Shown piece after piece: positions 13,627 through 16,757 of a stretch of 16,757 bases of DNA. This DNA comes from JBJKRW01 sp046704445 (GTDB lineage: Bacteria > Patescibacteriota > Microgenomatia > UBA1406 > GWC2-37-13). The notes beneath the pieces are model-generated. The model had not been told where the DNA came from. It did no database searches and saw only the letters and a program-made list of their open reading frames with translations. The position numbers were made by a program, and so were the translations under genes. The first letter of the stretch is position 1. Every line of letters starts with the position of its first letter. The stretch is taken from positions 1 through 16,757 of the forward strand of contig JBJKRW010000029.1 of the NCBI GenBank assembly GCA_046704445.1, written 5' to 3'.

Positions 13627-14397
13627 TTACTTACGATTTTTTTCAGAAAGCGAATTCCAAAGCAGGTCAAAAATTGATTTTAAGCCATTATATAACGTAG
13701 GGTTCGTAATTTTAACTCCTGCGGGTTCGCTGGGTCTGTAGTCGATCATAACGATGTTATTTTCGTAGATCATATAATCCATCTCAAAAATGTGAACATC
13801 TGCAGGAACTCTTCTGTTGTGATATCGTTTTTTGTTCAGTGTTTTTAAATATTCAAACTCTTTGACGCTTTCATCCACTATTTCCCAAAGCTCAATTCCT
13901 TTGTTTATTGCGTTATTGAATTTTTGTTCATTTTCGGGAAAGGTGGCAAGAACTTTATCTACATTGACTATTGCATATATTTTTTTTGATTTCAGCACTT
14001 CATCATAAAGCCTCTGAATTTGCTTTTTACCCTCAAAGTATTCTACGTTCATCTTACTTTGGATAATGTTTGTTGGAACGAGTTTGTCTAAGGAATTTTT
14101 AATAGAATAAAAATCGGCTTTAACTTGTTTAATGGTTTGTTCTTTTTGTTCGATAAAATAAAGTAGCCTGTCAGGAGGTTCCGCTTTAATTTGACGCCTG
14201 TTTCCCTGTATTCGTTGAGAAACGAGACCTTTGGTGATGAGCGATTCTATATTAAAATGAACAGTAATACGTTTTATGTTTGTGTGTTCGGCTAAACCCA
14301 TTATTGTCGTTGGACCGTTTTCTAAAAGGCCCTGGTAGAGACTCGCTTCGATAGAGGTAAGACCGAGGGATTGCAAATAATCATTAATTTTTTTCAT
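13627..14397 (-). CDS. TrmB-family transcriptional regulator
   Basis: A 256-residue DNA-binding protein. Residues ~1-80 form a winged helix-turn-helix typical of TrmB: LGLTSIEASLYQGLLENGP, then MGLAEHTNIKRITVHFNIES and a wing ending LVSQR. A short helical linker with Lys/Glu follows (~85-115). The C-terminal part (~120-250), starting YFEGKKQIQRLYDEVL, matches the effector-binding domain of TrmB proteins, including D-x-H-I-F and DYMIYENNIVMIDYRPSEPAGV. TrmB regulators usually respond to sugars in archaea and some bacteria; the ligand here is not visible. The gene is transcribed away from the first CBS gene. Its -10 box TATAAT is followed by the palindrome ATTTCCGGAAAT and the start codon, so the message is leaderless and the palindrome may be an autoregulatory site. 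Its 3' end faces the DUF2156-like gene across 9 bp. Confidence 0.85.
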   Translation of the reverse strand: MKKINDYLQSLGLTSIEASLYQGLLENGPTTIMGLAEHTNIKRITVHFNIESLITKGLVSQRIQGNRRQIKAEPPDRLLYFIEQKEQTIKQVKADFYSIKNSLDKLVPTNIIQSKMNVEYFEGKKQIQRLYDEVLKSKKIYAIVNVDKVLATFPENEQKFNNAINKGIELWEIVDESVKEFEYLKTLNKKRYHNRRVPADVHIFEMDYMIYENNIVMIDYRPSEPAGVKITNPTLYNGLKSIFDLLWNSLSEKNRK

Positions 14398-14413
14398 TTC
14401 CGGAAATATTATA
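14398..14413 (-). promoter_or_regulatory. -10 box and palindrome before the TrmB gene
   Basis: On the minus strand, TATAAT (14413-14408) is followed directly by ATTTCCGGAA (14407-14398) and the ATG at 14397, together making the 12-bp palindrome ATTTCCGGAAAT. The same ATTTCCGGAATG follows the -10 boxes at 2634-2639 and 3621-3626. No good -35 is seen. Confidence 0.6.
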
Positions 14414-14422
14414 TCATAATTG

Positions 14423-14555
14423 TTGTTGTTTAACTATAACTGTTGGTAGAAGATAACGTAAATATTGAACGATATAGGCTTATATAACAGAATAATAAGA
14501 ATATATGTTTGACATTGTTATTGTTATCTAACATGTTGTAATAATTAAACAACAA
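14423..14555. promoter_or_regulatory. Divergent operator candidate: paired TTAAACAACAA
   Basis: TTAAACAACAA occurs on the minus strand at 14433-14423, over the -35 region of the TrmB promoter, and on the plus strand at 14545-14555, 5 bp before the -35 box of the first CBS gene. Each copy points toward its own gene. The rest of the spacer is AT-rich and shows no gene. Binding by the TrmB protein is inference. Confidence 0.4.
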
Positions 14556-14560
14556 ACCTC

Positions 14561-14589
14561 TTGACAAAAGGGCATGGAGGGTATTAAAT
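14561..14589 (+). promoter_or_regulatory. Promoter of the first CBS gene; decides its start
   Basis: TTGACA (14561-14566), 17-bp spacer, TTAAAT (14584-14589). The predicted start is ~14596, past the ATG at 14590, so translation must begin at ATG 14602. The GGAGGG at 14576-14581 lies inside the promoter spacer and is not in the message. Confidence 0.65.
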
Positions 14590-14601
14590 ATGAGTAGAGA
14601 A

Positions 14602-15597
14602 ATGTCTATACAGGATATTCTGAAAACCAGCAATATCATCACAATCAAACCGCACGAAAAATTGTCAAAGGCATTGTCAAAACTCTCTACATCACACGAC
14701 GCGGCATTTCTCCTCAGTAAAAAAAAACATCTACTCGGGGTCATTAATCCTTATTATTGTCTGCTCCGGTCCTCATACCCGAGAAACGCCGAAGTAGAGC
14801 GATGCATTCATAAAACATCTTTTGTTCATCTCGAAGATTCGCCGCAGAAAGTGGCGGATCTTTTTATAAGGACAAAAATTCACTATCTTCCCGTGTACAA
14901 CACCGATAACGAATTTGCGGGTATCGTGTCGGCACGCGACTTCTTGAGAAAAATAGCGGAGATGAAAGTATTTGAGACAACCGTTTCGGATTTTCTCGCA
15001 CAGAAACGAATTCCATTGACTACGATAGGGGAGAATGATTCCTTATCAACCGCATTCCATATATTTAAAATGACCAAATATTCCAAGCTTGTGGTTACAA
15101 ACGGAAAAGGCAGATTAAAAGGGATTTTAAGTTATTATGATCTTGTATGTTATCTTGCGTCTCCGGAAAGCGTAAAACGAAGCGCCAATACCAAAGCGGT
15201 TTTTTATCTGAGAAAGGTGAAGGATTTGGCGAAAACTTATGTGCTGACGCTAAAAAAACATAACGTGTTAAAAGACGCCATCCGCTGCATTCTCGATAAA
15301 AAAATCGGCAGCGTTATTATTGTAGATAATAATAAATGTCCGCTGAGCATTATTACCACCAAGGACCTTTTGAGATTTTTTATTCAAAAAGGACAGGGAG
15401 AAACCATGATGTCCAATCATGAGAAACTTCTCCGGAAAAGCCGCCTTTTTCAAGGCGGTTTTTTAGTTTCGGGCAACCGCATAGGCAACAGAGTAAAAAC
15501 GGGTTTTTATACAATGTTACGCACGCTCAATCTTTTTTTGAGTTCATTCCATAGACTTACGGAAGAACGGGAAAAGTCGTTTGTTAAACAAAAATAA
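14602..15597 (+). CDS. Four-CBS-domain protein, copy 1
   Basis: A 331-residue protein with four CBS domains in two Bateman modules (roughly 1-60, 65-120, 125-185, 205-270), which usually bind adenine nucleotides. Repeated signatures are GVINPYY, KIHYLPVY...GIVSARDFL, YSKLVV...KGILSYYDLV and KKIGSVIIVD...ITTKDLLRFF. A basic, helical C-terminal tail (~280-331) has no homology I know. The start is ATG 14602: it is downstream of the predicted transcription start, and MSIQDILKTSNIITI aligns with MSLKDIIKKENIIVI of the paralogue at 15686, whereas a start at 14590 would add four unmatched residues. No enzyme domain is attached, so it is probably a nucleotide sensor acting on a partner. An intrinsic-terminator-like hairpin lies inside the gene at 15436-15464, at residues ~279-288, just after the last CBS domain. 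Confidence 0.88.
   Translation: MSIQDILKTSNIITIKPHEKLSKALSKLSTSHDAAFLLSKKKHLLGVINPYYCLLRSSYPRNAEVERCIHKTSFVHLEDSPQKVADLFIRTKIHYLPVYNTDNEFAGIVSARDFLRKIAEMKVFETTVSDFLAQKRIPLTTIGENDSLSTAFHIFKMTKYSKLVVTNGKGRLKGILSYYDLVCYLASPESVKRSANTKAVFYLRKVKDLAKTYVLTLKKHNVLKDAIRCILDKKIGSVIIVDNNKCPLSIITTKDLLRFFIQKGQGETMMSNHEKLLRKSRLFQGGFLVSGNRIGNRVKTGFYTMLRTLNLFLSSFHRLTEEREKSFVKQK
15436..15464 (+). terminator. Terminator-like hairpin inside the first CBS gene
   Basis: CCGCCTT (15441-15447) pairs with AAGGCGG (15452-15458) around TTTC, extended by A-T pairs from AAAAG (15436-15440), and followed by six T (15459-15464). The structure is as strong as a normal gene-end terminator, yet the frame runs on for another 44 codons. 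Confidence 0.7.
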
Positions 15598-15628
15598 CGC
15601 CGGACGCATATCAATGTTCGGTTGGCCC

Positions 15629-15657
15629 TTGCAATGATAAACGAAAAAGCATTCTAT
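15629..15657 (+). promoter_or_regulatory. Weak candidate promoter of the second CBS gene
   Basis: TTGCAA (15629-15634), 17-bp spacer, TTCTAT (15652-15657). Both boxes match poorly, but transcription from the first CBS gene would have to pass its internal hairpin, so a separate promoter is plausible. Confidence 0.3.
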
Positions 15658-15685
15658 TGATGTTACTTATTTACGGCGAACACAT

Positions 15686-16756
15686 ATGTCATTGAAAGAC
15701 ATCATCAAAAAGGAGAATATTATAGTGATTCATCCGAATGAAACGCTTGCTTCGGCACTCGCAAAACTTACCACATCCCACGACGCCGCATTTCTTTTTA
15801 ACGAAGAAAATAAATTCCAGGGAGTAATCAACCCCTACTACTCTATCATTAAATCGTCGTTTCCGGGTAATGCAAAAGTAGAACACTGCGTGTATCATGC
15901 TCCGCGGATTCGGCTTAATTTTTCGATTTCCAAAATAGCGCAGTTGTTTATTGAATCGAAAATCCACTATTTACCGGTGTTTGACGATTTTGATCGGTTT
16001 CAGGGTATTGTTTCGGCACGTCATATTCTTTCTCAGTTTCAGGATATGCCGATGTTTAAGACGACGATTGCGGAAATCTTGACTCAAAAAACACAGCCGC
16101 TGGCTACTATTTCCGAGAATGATATTGTCGCAGTCGCAATAAATCTGTTTAAACAGACAAAATTTTCCAAGCTCATTGTATTGAGTAAAGATCTGAAGCT
16201 GAAAGGGATTCTGAGCTACTATGATCTTGTCGCATATCTCGTTACTCCCAAAACATCGCCGCATAAGGGTGAGCGGGAAGGGAACAAACCCAATTTTTAT
16301 CATCATCCGGTAAAGATGTATGCAAAATCATACGTATTGACGTTAACGCCGAATCATACGCTCCGGGACGTGATCCGTCTGATTTTGGACAAAAAAATCG
16401 GGAGCGTGGTGGTGATTGACAGTAACAGGCGTCCGATAGGGATTGTTACCACAAAGGACCTGCTGAGGTTTTTTATTCATCAGCAAAAGGAGAAAAAGAT
16501 TGAAATTATGACCAGCAATTTATCACGTCAAAGCCGTCAGATATTGGGCGGTTTTTTTTACCGGTTTAAACCCTGGCTTCAAAAAAAACAGGATATTCAA
16601 AAGGCTAAGCTGATTGTAAAGGAGGAGAAACAAGGGGGGCTATTTGAAGTAGTAATGTCTTTGTTGTCAAACAAAGGTGAGTCGAAAATCGTCAAAGAGG
16701 AGGGGAGGATTTTGAAACAGGTGCTCCAAAAGGTAAAGAAAGAAGAAGACCGTTAA
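15686..16756 (+). CDS. Four-CBS-domain protein, copy 2
   Basis: A 356-residue paralogue of the gene at 14602, complete in the window (TAA at 16754-16756). The four CBS domains align segment by segment: ALAKLTTSHDAAFLF, GVINPYYSIIKSSFPGNA, SKIHYLPVF...GIVSARHIL, TKFSKLIVL...KGILSYYDLVAYL, KKIGSVVVID...GIVTTKDLLRFF. It differs in a slightly longer linker between CBS3 and CBS4 (KTSPHKGEREGN) and in a longer, strongly charged C-terminal tail rich in Lys and Glu, ending QKVKKEEDR, probably helical. Like copy 1 it lacks any attached enzyme or membrane domain. The tandem arrangement points to a duplication that predates clear divergence. The start at 15686 follows the alignment; no Shine-Dalgarno is seen. 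Another terminator-like hairpin lies inside the gene at 16530-16559, at the same place relative to the domains. Confidence 0.88.
   Translation: MSLKDIIKKENIIVIHPNETLASALAKLTTSHDAAFLFNEENKFQGVINPYYSIIKSSFPGNAKVEHCVYHAPRIRLNFSISKIAQLFIESKIHYLPVFDDFDRFQGIVSARHILSQFQDMPMFKTTIAEILTQKTQPLATISENDIVAVAINLFKQTKFSKLIVLSKDLKLKGILSYYDLVAYLVTPKTSPHKGEREGNKPNFYHHPVKMYAKSYVLTLTPNHTLRDVIRLILDKKIGSVVVIDSNRRPIGIVTTKDLLRFFIHQQKEKKIEIMTSNLSRQSRQILGGFFYRFKPWLQKKQDIQKAKLIVKEEKQGGLFEVVMSLLSNKGESKIVKEEGRILKQVLQKVKKEEDR
16530..16559 (+). terminator. Terminator-like hairpin inside the second CBS gene
   Basis: CCGTC (16534-16538) pairs with GGCGG (16547-16551), including one G-T wobble, around an 8-nt loop; an A-rich flank on the left faces eight T (16552-16559). 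It is weaker than the one in copy 1 but at the homologous codon position (residues ~282-291). Confidence 0.55.
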
Positions 16757-16757
16757 C

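Noticed and set aside
14576..14592. GGAGGG (14576-14581) as Shine-Dalgarno for ATG 14590 of the first CBS gene
   Set aside because: It lies in the 17-bp spacer of the TTGACA/TTAAAT promoter, and the paralogue alignment supports ATG 14602.

Overview
The window looks like a stretch of a bacterial chromosome of the Candidate Phyla Radiation type, possibly Microgenomates-like. This assignment is an inference. It rests on compact genes, bacterial sigma-70-type promoters that often put an ATG within about 8-12 nt of the -10 box (leaderless or nearly leaderless mRNAs), few Shine-Dalgarno sites, a tRNA gene without encoded CCA, two large orphan proteins, and an unusual fused pyrimidine enzyme. TGA is used as a stop (for example at 3541-3543, 7143-7145 and 8002-8004), so the code is the standard bacterial one.

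Layout. The window opens with the 3' end of guaB (IMP dehydrogenase, 1-369). An orphan gene of about 578 codons follows (414-2150) behind a consensus promoter. A minus-strand tRNA-Leu(CAA) comes next (2164-2248), and its 5' end plus upstream flank are duplicated 119 bp away in a gene-free stretch rich in short palindromes (2249-2715). Two look-alike transcription units then appear: a strong promoter, the shared start sequence ATTTCCGGAATG, and a GC hairpin with a T-run preceded by ATTAGTCCCC. They lie upstream of an orphan gene (2716-3543) and of the pyrimidine cluster (3756-9998).

The pyrimidine cluster is the centrepiece. A 1129-residue protein carries, in order, an asparaginyl-tRNA-synthetase-like / archaeal-type asparagine-synthetase-like domain, a methylglyoxal-synthase-like (MGS-like) regulatory domain of the kind found at the end of carbamoyl-phosphate synthetase, a class 1 dihydroorotate dehydrogenase and a phosphoribosyltransferase. 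It is followed by OMP decarboxylase (pyrF) and three tandem orotate phosphoribosyltransferase paralogues. The first two have intact PRPP loops; the third has lost it and looks like a pseudoenzyme. Together the intact genes can take dihydroorotate to UMP. pyrB, pyrC and carAB are not in the window.

Downstream are a cytosolic M1 aminopeptidase (10020-12500), a DUF2156/GNAT-like gene (12604-13617), a convergent TrmB-type regulator (13627-14397, minus), and two tandem four-CBS-domain paralogues (14602-15597 and 15686-16756). The TrmB gene and the first CBS gene diverge from a shared spacer that carries an 11-bp inverted motif. Both CBS genes carry an intrinsic-terminator-like hairpin inside the coding sequence at the same place.

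Reading promoters together with paralogue alignments changed several starts: 414 rather than 405, 7997 rather than 7889, 8720 rather than 8693, and 14602 rather than 14590.
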